Positions 53,604-63,195 of a stretch of DNA of 64,000 nucleotides are shown in pieces. This stretch comes from Mycolicibacterium sp. YH-1 (lineage in GTDB: Bacteria > Actinomycetota > Actinomycetes > Mycobacteriales > Mycobacteriaceae), in the NCBI RefSeq assembly GCF_022557175.1, contig NZ_CP092915.1, positions 3,720,001 through 3,784,000 on the forward strand. Reading direction: 5' to 3'. Made by a program: the position numbers and the translations under genes. The notes below the pieces were generated by a model. That model did not search any database, was not told the origin of the DNA, and worked only from the letters and a program-made list of their open reading frames with translations. How positions within the stretch are numbered: the stretch's first letter is position 1; the number at the start of each line of letters is the position of its first letter.

Positions 53604-53609
53604 AGAGTA
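53604..53609 (-). promoter_or_regulatory. secG -10 element (leaderless)
   Basis: TACTCT on the minus strand, 7 nt before the secG ATG. Confidence 0.5.
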
Positions 53610-53679
53610 CAGTCCTGGCACCGTCAGCCGGAAACCGCCTCGCCTACCGCAGGACCAAGTCCGAGGCGGCAGCCGCAGG

Positions 53680-54465
53680 TCAGGGCAGAGGTCCGCCCGC
53701 GGCGATCGCGGACAGGATCGCGAACTGCTCGCCGTCGAGTGACGCCCCGCCGACCAGGGCACCGTCGACATCGCCCTGGGCGACGATCTCGCCGACGTTC
53801 TTCGCGCTGACCGAACCGCCGTACAGGACCCGCACCGTTGCCGCGATATCGGCCGAGGCGAGTTCTGCGAGTTCGGTCCGGATCGCCGCGCACACCTCCT
53901 GGGCGTCGGCTGCACTGGCGACTCGTCCGGTGCCAATCGCCCACACCGGCTCGTAGGCGATGACCACTGCGGCGATCTGCTGGGCCGACAGGCCCGCCAG
54001 CGAGCCCTTGAGTTGGCGCACGTTGTAGGCAACGTGGTCACCGGCCTCGCGGATCTCCAGGCCCTCCCCGATGCAGACGATCGGGGTCAAACCGTGCTTG
54101 AGCGCCGCGGCGGCCTTGGCGGCCACCAACGCGTCGTCCTCGTTGTGATACGTCCGCCGCTCGGAGTGCCCGACGACGGCGAACGTGCACCCGAGCTTGG
54201 CCAGGAACGCACCGCTGATCTCGCCGGTGTATGCACCGGAGTCGTGCTGCGACACGTCCTGCGCACCGTAGGTGAGCCGCAGCTTATCGCCGTCAACAAG
54301 CGTCTGAACGCTGCGCAGATCGGTGAACGGCGGGATGACGGTGACATCGACCTTGTCGAAGTACTTGTCCGGCAACGAGAATGCGATCTTCTGTACCAGT
54401 GCGATGGCCTCGAAATGATTGAGGTTCATCTTCCAGTTGCCGGCGATCAGCGGCTTGCGGCTCAC
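53680..54465 (-). CDS. tpiA: Triosephosphate isomerase
   Basis: The 261-residue TIM barrel has N10 and K12 (AGNWKMNL), H100 (VVGHSERR) and E172 ([11 protein letters not shown]). It interconverts DHAP and glyceraldehyde-3-phosphate. It follows pgk in the gap-pgk-tpiA operon. Confidence 0.97.
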   Translation of the reverse strand: MSRKPLIAGNWKMNLNHFEAIALVQKIAFSLPDKYFDKVDVTVIPPFTDLRSVQTLVDGDKLRLTYGAQDVSQHDSGAYTGEISGAFLAKLGCTFAVVGHSERRTYHNEDDALVAAKAAAALKHGLTPIVCIGEGLEIREAGDHVAYNVRQLKGSLAGLSAQQIAAVVIAYEPVWAIGTGRVASAADAQEVCAAIRTELAELASADIAATVRVLYGGSVSAKNVGEIVAQGDVDGALVGGASLDGEQFAILSAIAAGGPLP

Positions 54466-54489
54466 GTGTGACTCCTCGTTGGTCTGTAC

Positions 54490-54523
54490 TACTGAAGGAC
54501 GTCGGTGTTACTGAAGGACGTCG
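54490..54523. repeat. Duplicated pgk end (15-bp repeat, 19-bp period)
   Basis: TACTGAAGGACGTCG occurs at 54490-54504 and 54509-54523. The second copy holds the last codons and stop of pgk (minus strand); the first lies in the pgk-tpiA gap. Confidence 0.9.
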
Positions 54524-55719
54524 ATACCGGGCAGGTCCTTGCCCTCAAGGTATTCCAGGGATGCGCCGCCACCGGTCGAGATGTGCGAGAAGCCATCCTC
54601 GGGAAGTCCGAGTTGACGTACCGCTGCGGCTGAGTCGCCGCCACCGACAACGCTGAACGCGCCCTTGCCGGTGGCGGTGATGATGGCCTCCGCGACACCC
54701 TTGGTGCCTGCGGCGAACGCCGGGAACTCGAACACACCCATCGGCCCGTTCCAGAACACCGTCCTGGCGTTGGACAGCAGCGCGGTGAATCGCTTGACCG
54801 ACTCCGGGCCGATGTCCAGTCCCATCCTGCCGTCCGGGATCTGGTCCGCGGCCACCGTCTCGTGGGGCGAATCCGCGGCGAACCCGTCGGCCACCTCGAT
54901 GTCCACCGGCAGGTGGATCACGTCGCCGTAGGTCTCCAGCAGCTTCTTGCAGGTATCGATCATCTCGGCTTGACACAGCGAGTCGCCCACCGAAAGCCCT
55001 TGCGCGGCAAGGAAGGTGTAGCACATTCCGCCGCCGATGACGATGCTGTCGGCCTTGGTGGCCAGGTTCTCGATGACGGCCAGTTTGTCGGACACCTTCG
55101 AGCCGCCCAGCACGACGGCGTAGGGACGCTCCGTCGAACTGGTCAGCTGCTCGAGCACCTTCACCTCGGTGGCCACCAACGTCCCCGCGTAGTGCGGCAG
55201 CAGCGTCGCGACGTCATACACCGACGCCTGCTTGCGGTGCACCACACCGAAGCCGTCGGAGACGAAGGCACCGTCATCACCGACGAGTTCGACGAGCGCC
55301 TTGGCCAGTGCGAGTCGCTCGGCGTCGTCCTTGCTGGTCTCCCGCGGGTCGAAGCGGATGTTCTCCAGCAGGAGGACATCGCCGTCTGTGAGACCCTCGG
55401 CTCGGGCCAGCGCGTCGGTGCCGACCACATCACCGGCCAGCTGCACGTGCCTGCCCAGGTGTTCGCCGAGTGCCGCCGCGACCGGAGCCAGCGAGAACTT
55501 CGGATCCGGTCCGCCCTTCGGACGACCGAGGTGGGCGGTGACCACGACCTTGGCCCCGGCATCGGCGAGTGCCTTCAGCGTCGGCGCCGAGGCGATGATC
55601 CGGCCCGGGTCCGTGATGGCGCCAGTGTCGTCGAGCGGGACGTTGAGGTCGGAGCGCACCAACACACCCCGACCCTCGACGCCCTCGGCCAGCAAATCGT
55701 CAAGCGTCTTGACGGCCAT
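54508..55719 (-). CDS. pgk: Phosphoglycerate kinase
   Basis: The 403-residue enzyme has [32 protein letters not shown] and the ATP loop [12 protein letters not shown]. It makes ATP from 1,3-bisphosphoglycerate. The ATG at 55719 has GGGAGGA upstream, made partly from a 17-bp repeat. It lies 33 nt after gap. Confidence 0.97.
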   Translation of the reverse strand: MAVKTLDDLLAEGVEGRGVLVRSDLNVPLDDTGAITDPGRIIASAPTLKALADAGAKVVVTAHLGRPKGGPDPKFSLAPVAAALGEHLGRHVQLAGDVVGTDALARAEGLTDGDVLLLENIRFDPRETSKDDAERLALAKALVELVGDDGAFVSDGFGVVHRKQASVYDVATLLPHYAGTLVATEVKVLEQLTSSTERPYAVVLGGSKVSDKLAVIENLATKADSIVIGGGMCYTFLAAQGLSVGDSLCQAEMIDTCKKLLETYGDVIHLPVDIEVADGFAADSPHETVAADQIPDGRMGLDIGPESVKRFTALLSNARTVFWNGPMGVFEFPAFAAGTKGVAEAIITATGKGAFSVVGGGDSAAAVRQLGLPEDGFSHISTGGGASLEYLEGKDLPGIDVLQ

Positions 55720-55734
55720 GCGAGTGCCTGTCCT

Positions 55735-55751
55735 CCCGTTGCTTCGCTCGC
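55735..55751. repeat. 17-bp repeat, copy 2 (gap-pgk junction)
   Basis: CCCGTTGCTTCGCTCGC, identical to 26479-26495. On the minus strand it ends with the G-rich part of the pgk ribosome site. Confidence 0.85.
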
Positions 55752-55752
55752 C

Positions 55753-57176
<1,424 letters not shown>

Positions 57177-57216
57177 GCTCACCAGCGCGGATGCTGCCAG
57201 CACGTACCTGAGGAAT

Positions 57217-57230
57217 CACTGAACTCAGTG
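57217..57230. promoter_or_regulatory. Inverted repeat in the gap before the envelope cassette
   Basis: CACTGA and TCAGTG arms around AC lie between the divergent secreted-protein gene and the cassette. It is a candidate operator. Confidence 0.35.
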
Positions 57231-57256
57231 CGCGACCGGTTTCAACTGCGGAGTTC

Positions 57257-57289
57257 GGGTTGGCCAGCGTGGTCGCTCTCAGCCAACCC
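57257..57289 (+). promoter_or_regulatory. Leader hairpin before the envelope cassette
   Basis: GGGTTGGC (57257-57264) and GCCAACCC (57282-57289) form a perfect 8-bp stem with a 17-nt loop, 68 nt upstream of the first cassette gene. Confidence 0.4.
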
Positions 57290-57356
57290 TCAGCGCTTCG
57301 GGAGCAGGGTGAGCTCATCGGCCGTGCGGCTGATCCTCAGGAAGGGAACACCATCC

Positions 57357-57599
57357 ATGATCAAGCTCAGACAGCGACTCATCGCCACGGTCGGCACGTT
57401 GCTGATCGCGGGGACGATCGGCGGGGCGAGCATGGCGTTGGCGCACTCGACACCCGCACCGCCCTCGCCCACCACCGCTGAGCAGTGCGACACCGCCGAA
57501 CCCGGCGGCACCCCGGATCAGCCGGGAGCCCCGGACACCGTCGGCGGCCAAGACGGTGATCAGGGCGGCCCCGAGGTGCCCGACGTTCCCTGCGGGTAG
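57357..57599 (+). CDS. Small secreted Pro/Gly/Asp-rich peptide
   Basis: The 80-residue protein has a clear signal peptide (IKLRQRLIATVGTLLIAGTIGGASMALA, about 1-29). The mature part is a short acidic, Pro/Gly-rich chain with two cysteines (EQCDTAEP and VPCG) near its ends. The ATG has GGAAGGG upstream. It is the first gene of the cassette and has no recognised family. It might be a secreted signal or an accessory ligand of the system; this is speculation. Confidence 0.65.
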   Translation: MIKLRQRLIATVGTLLIAGTIGGASMALAHSTPAPPSPTTAEQCDTAEPGGTPDQPGAPDTVGGQDGDQGGPEVPDVPCG

Positions 57600-57643
57600 A
57601 AGCACGCGACACCGTCCGTGTCACCGAGCGAGACGAGGCAATC

Positions 57644-58261
57644 ATGACCGGAAGAAGCACTCCCCTCATGGCGTTCGCTGGCGGAGCCGCAGTCGTCGTC
57701 ATCCTCAGCGGCTGCGGCACGGCGGCGGGGCCACCCGTCGCGCCGGCGACGCAGCCTGCGGCCAGCTCGACATCACAGGCCGCTGAGTCGAACCCGCCTG
57801 GCGACATCCCCGACAACCAGGCTTTCGTGGTCTACACCGCCACCGACCACTCCTACTCCGTCAAATACCCCGAGGGTTGGGCACGCACCACCGCCGGTCG
57901 CGACGTGGTGTTCAGTGACAAGTTCAACACAATCACCCTGACCCCCCACGACGGCTTCTACGAGCCCACTGAGGCCTACGCCCGCACGGTGGAGGTACCT
58001 CAGATCGCGTTGTCCACAACAGGATTCACACCAGGTCGTATCAGCACCGTACAACGCCCCGCCGGTCAGGTCGTGCTGATCACCTATCAGGGCGACTCCG
58101 CGCCGAGCCCCGTCACCGGGAAGTCGGTCAAACAGGACGTGGCGCGCTACGAATTCTCCCGCTCCGGGCGCGGCGTGGCGGTGACGCTGGCCGCACCGGC
58201 CGGCTCGGACAACGTCGATCCGTGGCGCACCGTGACCGACTCCTTCACCTGGCTGCAGTAG
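57644..58261 (+). CDS. PsbP-like lipoprotein
   Basis: The 205-residue protein has a lipobox (ILSGCGT, C24), a Pro/Ser-rich linker and a PsbP/Mog1-like domain (HSYSVKYPEGWARTT ... DSFTWLQ). It would be anchored on the outer face of the membrane. Its stop is directly followed by the ATG of the ABC ATPase gene, which ties it to the transporter. Possible role: substrate-binding or accessory factor. Confidence 0.82.
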   Translation: MTGRSTPLMAFAGGAAVVVILSGCGTAAGPPVAPATQPAASSTSQAAESNPPGDIPDNQAFVVYTATDHSYSVKYPEGWARTTAGRDVVFSDKFNTITLTPHDGFYEPTEAYARTVEVPQIALSTTGFTPGRISTVQRPAGQVVLITYQGDSAPSPVTGKSVKQDVARYEFSRSGRGVAVTLAAPAGSDNVDPWRTVTDSFTWLQ

Positions 58262-58975
58262 ATGAGTACGGCGGTCAGCGACTCACTCCCCGCAGCTCCG
58301 CTCGGGGCCGAACCGGCGCCCGCTGTGGAGGCGCTGTCGTTGTACCGGTTCTTTCGTGCCGGCGATGAGGAGGTCCTCGCCCTACGAGGGGTCTCGTTGA
58401 CGCTCCGCCCCGGAGAGCTGGTCGCGGTCGTCGGCCCATCCGGATCCGGCAAATCGACCCTGCTGGCATGTCTGGCTGGGCTCGACGAGCCCGACGGCGG
58501 CACCGTGCGGGTGAATGGGCTGCGGATCAGCCACCAATCCGAACACCGGCGGGCACGGCTGCGCGCTCGACACATCGGCATCCTGTATCAGGAGCGTAAT
58601 CTGCTCGCGCACTTGACCATCGAACAGAACATAGTGTTGACGCAACGAATCGCGGACCGATGCCCGTCAGTGCATCCGGCGGTGCTGCTCGCGTCGTTGG
58701 ACATCGCCGATCGCGGCGCGGCATATCCCGATCAGCTCTCCGGCGGTGAGCTGGCCCGTGCGGGGCTGGCCGTCGCCTTGGCCAACGACCCACTCATCGT
58801 CCTGGCCGACGAGCCAACCGGCGAACTCGACACGACAACCGAAGCGGACGTGTTGGCGATGCTGCGCCGTCGCGCCGCGGCAGGGGCTGCGATCTTGATC
58901 GCCAGCCACAGTCCCGCCGTGGCCGCCGGCGCCGACCGCGTCATCGAGCTCGCCGACGGCCAGGTCGTCACATGA
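58262..58975 (+). CDS. ABC transporter ATPase 1 (MacB/LolD-type)
   Basis: The 237-residue ABC ATPase has Walker A GPSGSGKS (58-65), Q-loop ILYQERN, signature LSGGELARAGLA, Walker B LIVLADEPTGELD and H-loop IASHSP. The ATG is adjacent to the lipoprotein stop. It is one of two ATPases in front of a single permease, so the pair may form a heterodimeric motor. Confidence 0.92.
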   Translation: MSTAVSDSLPAAPLGAEPAPAVEALSLYRFFRAGDEEVLALRGVSLTLRPGELVAVVGPSGSGKSTLLACLAGLDEPDGGTVRVNGLRISHQSEHRRARLRARHIGILYQERNLLAHLTIEQNIVLTQRIADRCPSVHPAVLLASLDIADRGAAYPDQLSGGELARAGLAVALANDPLIVLADEPTGELDTTTEADVLAMLRRRAAAGAAILIASHSPAVAAGADRVIELADGQVVT

Positions 58976-58991
58976 GCACCGGGCAGACACT

Positions 58992-59696
58992 GTGACCACA
59001 AGAGTCCGCGACGACGCAGCGGTGGTTCGTACCGACCGGGTCACCCGTTGCTTCGGCGTCGGTGCCGCCACCGTCGTTGCCGTCCGCGGTGTGACCGCCG
59101 CGGTGTCCCCCGATGCGCGGATCGCGTTAACGGGCCCGTCGGCGTCGGGCAAGTCCACCCTGCTGTATCTGCTTGCCGGGCTGGAGCATCCAACTTCGGG
59201 CACGGTGACCTGGCCGGCGGCCAGCCGGCGCGCCGCGGGCACGCCCGACCATGTGGGGCTCGTCTTCCAGGGCCGCAGCCTGCTTCCCAGTCTTGACGTC
59301 ATCGAGAACGTGCGCCTTCCACTGCTTTTCGCCGGCTGTGCGGAATCCGAGGCGACCGCCCGAGCGGGTAGCGCGTTGGACAGACTGGACATCGCCGGGC
59401 TGGCCGACGCGCTACCCGACACGTTGTCGGGCGGGCAAGCCCAGCGGGTCGCCATCGCGCGGGTCCTGGCGACGGGGCCGCGGCTGATCCTGGCCGATGA
59501 ACCCACCGGCCAACTCGACCACGCGGCCGCCGCAGTCGTTATCGACGTGCTGATCTCAGCGGCCGACGACCTCGGCGCGGCGTTGATCGTGTCCACCCAC
59601 GACCGGCTGATCGCGCGCCGCCTCCCCACCGAGTGGGCGATGCGCGATGGCCGGCTGCGCATGGTGACTCCCGCCCACAACGCGATACCCCGATGA
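58992..59696 (+). CDS. ABC transporter ATPase 2 (MacB/LolD-type)
   Basis: The 234-residue ABC ATPase has Walker A GPSASGKS (48-55), Q-loop VFQGRSLLPSLD, signature LSGGQAQRVAIARV, Walker B LILADEPTGQLD and H-loop VSTHDR. The start is GTG 58992. The stop overlaps the permease ATG as ATGA, so it is coupled to it. Confidence 0.92.
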   Translation: MTTRVRDDAAVVRTDRVTRCFGVGAATVVAVRGVTAAVSPDARIALTGPSASGKSTLLYLLAGLEHPTSGTVTWPAASRRAAGTPDHVGLVFQGRSLLPSLDVIENVRLPLLFAGCAESEATARAGSALDRLDIAGLADALPDTLSGGQAQRVAIARVLATGPRLILADEPTGQLDHAAAAVVIDVLISAADDLGAALIVSTHDRLIARRLPTEWAMRDGRLRMVTPAHNAIPR

Positions 59697-62356
59697 CGCG
59701 GGTGTGGCTTGCCGGCCTGTTGCGCCGCCGGCGGGCGAGACTGATGGGAGGAGCGGCCGGGATCGCCGTGGCGGTGGCGCTGATCGCGTGCCTGGGGTCG
59801 TTTCTCGCCGGTTCACAGGCCACCATGACCGACCGCGCGGTGCGCAGTGTGGTGGTCGACTGGCAGGTCCAGCTCACCCCTGGCGCCGACACCGCCGGCA
59901 CCATCAGCGTGATCGAAGCCGGGCCCGGCGTACGCGCCACCACACCAGTCGGTTTCGCCCACACCAGCGGCCTGTCGGCGCTCACGGGGTCGAGTACCCA
60001 AACCACCGGACCCGGCGTGGTTCTCGGCCTGTCCCCCGCCTACCGCGCGATGTTTCCCGAGGAGATCCGCACGCTGGCCGGCGCTGGTACCGGAGCGCTG
60101 CTCGCACAGCAGACCGCGGCGAACCTGCACGCCGCCCCTGGTGACATCATCAGCATCGGCCGCACAGGCCTACCACCTGTCCCGGTGAGAGTCGACGGCA
60201 TCGTCGATCTGCCGCAGGCGAATTCACTGTTTCAGACCGTCGGAGCGCCGGCCAACGCACAGCCCGCCGCACCGCCGGACAATGTGGTGTTGATGCCCGA
60301 GTTGCAGTGGCATCAACTATTCGACCCGCTATCGGTCACGCGCCCCGATCTGGTGTCCACTCAAATCCACGTCCAACGTGACCACAGCCTGCCGCCCAAT
60401 CCGGCCGATGCCTACACCTCCGTGCGCGCGGCGGCGCGCAACCTGGAAGCCCGCAGCGCCGGTGCCGCACTGGTCGGTGACAACCTCGGTGCCGCTCTGG
60501 ACGCTGCGCGCGGCGACGCCGCCTACGCCCAGGTCCTGTTCCTATTTCTCGGTCTGCCCGGTGTCGTGGTGGCCGCGCTGCTGACCGCCACCATCTCCTC
60601 TGCCGGTGCGAGTCGGCGTCGCGCCGAGCAGGCGTTACTGCGGGTCCGCGGCGCGACCGCACGTCAACTGCTCGGCCTCGCCGCCGTGGAGGCTGCTCTC
60701 ATCGGCGTCATCGGGGCCGTGATGGGGCTGTTCGCAGCCGCGGCGGTGAACGCGGTCGCGTTCGGGTCGCCCCGACTGGGCTCCACCCTCGCCACCGCGG
60801 TCGGTTGGCCCGCGACTGCGGCGGCCGTCGGGATCGTGGTGGCCATGGCGACGGTACTGCTGCCGGCGCGTCGCGACCTGCGCGAGCACACCATCATGGC
60901 CGAACGCGCCCAGATCGATTCGCCCCGCCAGCCGATCTGGGCACGGCTGGGCCTGGACATCGCGGTCCTTGCCGGTGCGACGCTGGTGTTCTTCGCCACC
61001 ACGGGCACCGGCTACCAGTTGGTTCTGGCGCCCGAAGGCGTCCCGGCAATCTCTGTGTCCTACTGGGCGTTTGCCGGTCCCGCCCTGTTGTGGCTGGGGG
61101 CCGCTCTGGTGACCTGGCGGCTCGCCGACCTTCTACTCGGGCGCGGTCGCGGCCTGATAGCCGGGGTGCTGCGACCGTCGGCCGGGCAGCTGGCGGGCAC
61201 CATCGCGGCGAGCATGGCACGGCAGCGCCGGCCCGTGATTCGCGGCATCGTGATACTCACACTGGCGGTCGCCTTCGCGGCATCAACGGCGACATTCAAC
61301 GCCACCTATCGCCAACAGGCCGAAGTGGATGCACGGCTGACCAACGGCGCCGATGTGACCGTCACCGCAGCACCGGGGACGGCGGCCCCGCCGGAGACCG
61401 CCGCGATGCTGTCCGGTGTGCCCGGCGTGCGGGCGGTGGAGCCCATGCAACACCGATTCGCCTACATCGGCGCTGACCTGCAAGACCTCTACGGGGTCAG
61501 CCCCGCGACCATCACCGGTGCAACCGCCTTGCAGGACAGCTATTTTCCGCACGCTACCGCCACCGGGCTCATGGACGTCTTGGGTGCCAAACCGGACTCG
61601 ATCCTGGTCTCGGCGGAGACCGTCAACGACTTCCAACTGCAGCCGGGTGACCCGGTGACGCTGCGGGTCATCGACACCGCCACCGGGCAACCCCGCCCGG
61701 TCACCTTTCACTACGCAGGGGTCGTCTCGGAGTTCCCCACCGCCCCCAGGGACAGCTTCTTCGTCGCCAACGCCAGCTATATCGCCGCCAAGACCGGCAC
61801 GGCCAACCCGGGGGTGTTCCTGGTCGATACCGGTGGCCGCGACACCGCGGCGGTGGCCGGCCGAATCCGCGCCATGGTGGGCAACTCCGCCACGGTGACC
61901 GACATCGGGACCGTCCGCGCCAGTGTGGGTTCCAGCCTGACGGCGGTGGATCTGTCCGGGTTGACCCGTATCGAACTGTCCTTCGCGATGGCCCTCGCAG
62001 TCAGCGCGGGTGCCCTGGTGCTGGCGTTGAGTCTGGCCGAACGGCGCCGGACCTACGCCCTCATGTCCGCACTCGGAGCGCGAACACCCCACCTGCGTGC
62101 GATGGTGTTCAGCGAGACCGGGGTACTGACCGCCGTCGGGATGATCGCCGGCATCGCGACCGGATCCCTGCTGTCGGTGATGCTGGTCAAGGTGCTCAGC
62201 GGCGTTTTCGACCCACCGCCGGACGCTGTCGCCATCCCGTGGTTGTATCTGGCCACTGTCATCACGGTGACGACAGGCGCACTGGGCGCGGTCAGTGTCG
62301 CAGCGGTCGTGATCGTGAGTAAGGGCTCGACCGTGACCGCCATTCGTGACCTGTGA
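59693..62356 (+). CDS. FtsX/MacB-type ABC permease, duplicated
   Basis: The 887-residue permease has about ten membrane helices: one N-terminal, a large extracellular domain (about 40-275), a four-to-six-helix FtsX-like block (about 280-540), a second extracellular domain (about 540-755) and a final FtsX-like block (about 760-885; SFAMALAVSAGALVLALSLAERRRTYALMSALGA). This is the duplicated MacB/FtsX layout of exporters and antibiotic-sensing ABC systems. ATG 59693 overlaps ATPase 2. Confidence 0.9.
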   Translation: MTRVWLAGLLRRRRARLMGGAAGIAVAVALIACLGSFLAGSQATMTDRAVRSVVVDWQVQLTPGADTAGTISVIEAGPGVRATTPVGFAHTSGLSALTGSSTQTTGPGVVLGLSPAYRAMFPEEIRTLAGAGTGALLAQQTAANLHAAPGDIISIGRTGLPPVPVRVDGIVDLPQANSLFQTVGAPANAQPAAPPDNVVLMPELQWHQLFDPLSVTRPDLVSTQIHVQRDHSLPPNPADAYTSVRAAARNLEARSAGAALVGDNLGAALDAARGDAAYAQVLFLFLGLPGVVVAALLTATISSAGASRRRAEQALLRVRGATARQLLGLAAVEAALIGVIGAVMGLFAAAAVNAVAFGSPRLGSTLATAVGWPATAAAVGIVVAMATVLLPARRDLREHTIMAERAQIDSPRQPIWARLGLDIAVLAGATLVFFATTGTGYQLVLAPEGVPAISVSYWAFAGPALLWLGAALVTWRLADLLLGRGRGLIAGVLRPSAGQLAGTIAASMARQRRPVIRGIVILTLAVAFAASTATFNATYRQQAEVDARLTNGADVTVTAAPGTAAPPETAAMLSGVPGVRAVEPMQHRFAYIGADLQDLYGVSPATITGATALQDSYFPHATATGLMDVLGAKPDSILVSAETVNDFQLQPGDPVTLRVIDTATGQPRPVTFHYAGVVSEFPTAPRDSFFVANASYIAAKTGTANPGVFLVDTGGRDTAAVAGRIRAMVGNSATVTDIGTVRASVGSSLTAVDLSGLTRIELSFAMALAVSAGALVLALSLAERRRTYALMSALGARTPHLRAMVFSETGVLTAVGMIAGIATGSLLSVMLVKVLSGVFDPPPDAVAIPWLYLATVITVTTGALGAVSVAAVVIVSKGSTVTAIRDL

Positions 62357-62429
62357 CGGCCGCCGACATCCGCCCGGCGGGCCATCAGCTCTCAGCGGTT
62401 GTTCAGCGACCCTCACCGAAGCTGGCCGG

Positions 62430-63140
62430 ATGACCGACCGTGCCTGCACGCCGCGGGCGTGCAGCGTCGCAGCCCTGCTGGCGTCGCTGTTGCTGGGACT
62501 TGCGCTGATCGCCCACCACGCCGTCGCAGGCACCGCCCTCGACCACGCCGTGCTGGGCTGGATGGTTCACCATCGCAGTCCCGCGCTGACCTCCTGGGCG
62601 ATCGCGGTGACCGATGTCGGCAGCCCGGTCGGTATCGGGGTGCTGGCAATCGCGGTATCCGCAGTGTTGTGGTGGCGGCGCGGGTCGCCGTGGCCGGCGG
62701 TGGTGGTCCTGGCCACGGTGGCCGCGTCCGCGGCGATCAGCACCGCGACCAAGGTGGTGGTGGGTGCTCACCGTCCCGTGCAGACCCTGCAACTCGTCCT
62801 CGAGACCGATCCCTCGTTCCCCTCCGGCCACGTCACCGGCACCCTGGCCCTGCTGGGTGCACTCACCGTCGTCACCGCCCGCCATGTCGGGCCTGCCGCG
62901 CGAGCGGCCCTGATCACCGCCACGGTGGTCGGCACCGCGGTTGTCGCATCCACCCGTCTCTACCTCGGGGTGCACTGGCTGAGTGACGTTCTCGGCGGAG
63001 TTCTGCTCGGCGCCACCGCGGTGGTGCTCGCCCACATCGCCCTTCGGCTCGTCACTGCGAGCCGAACTCGTCAATCCACCAGCGCCACACCCGCCGATGC
63101 CGAACAATCGAGTACCGCTCCCGCCCGGCTCGGCAGATGA
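62430..63140 (+). CDS. PAP2-family membrane phosphatase
   Basis: The 236-residue protein has about five helices and all three PAP2 motifs: KVVVGAHRP (K108, R115), PSGH (131-134) and STRLYLGVHWLSD (R176, H182). Members include undecaprenyl-pyrophosphate phosphatases such as BcrC. Placement in an ABC/kinase cassette suggests lipid-carrier recycling. ATG 62430 was chosen; an in-frame GTG further upstream overlaps the permease end. C-terminal tail is Thr/Ser-rich. Confidence 0.88.
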   Translation: MTDRACTPRACSVAALLASLLLGLALIAHHAVAGTALDHAVLGWMVHHRSPALTSWAIAVTDVGSPVGIGVLAIAVSAVLWWRRGSPWPAVVVLATVAASAAISTATKVVVGAHRPVQTLQLVLETDPSFPSGHVTGTLALLGALTVVTARHVGPAARAALITATVVGTAVVASTRLYLGVHWLSDVLGGVLLGATAVVLAHIALRLVTASRTRQSTSATPADAEQSSTAPARLGR

Positions 63141-63195
63141 CGGCGAACAGGCCGAGACGGCAGGAAGCACCACCGAACAGACACCAGAGGGGACG

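Noticed and set aside
58262-59696. Two ATPase genes as a split single ATPase or recent duplication
   Set aside because: Each has a full set of Walker A, signature, Walker B and H-loop, and they differ strongly in sequence, so they are two functional subunits.
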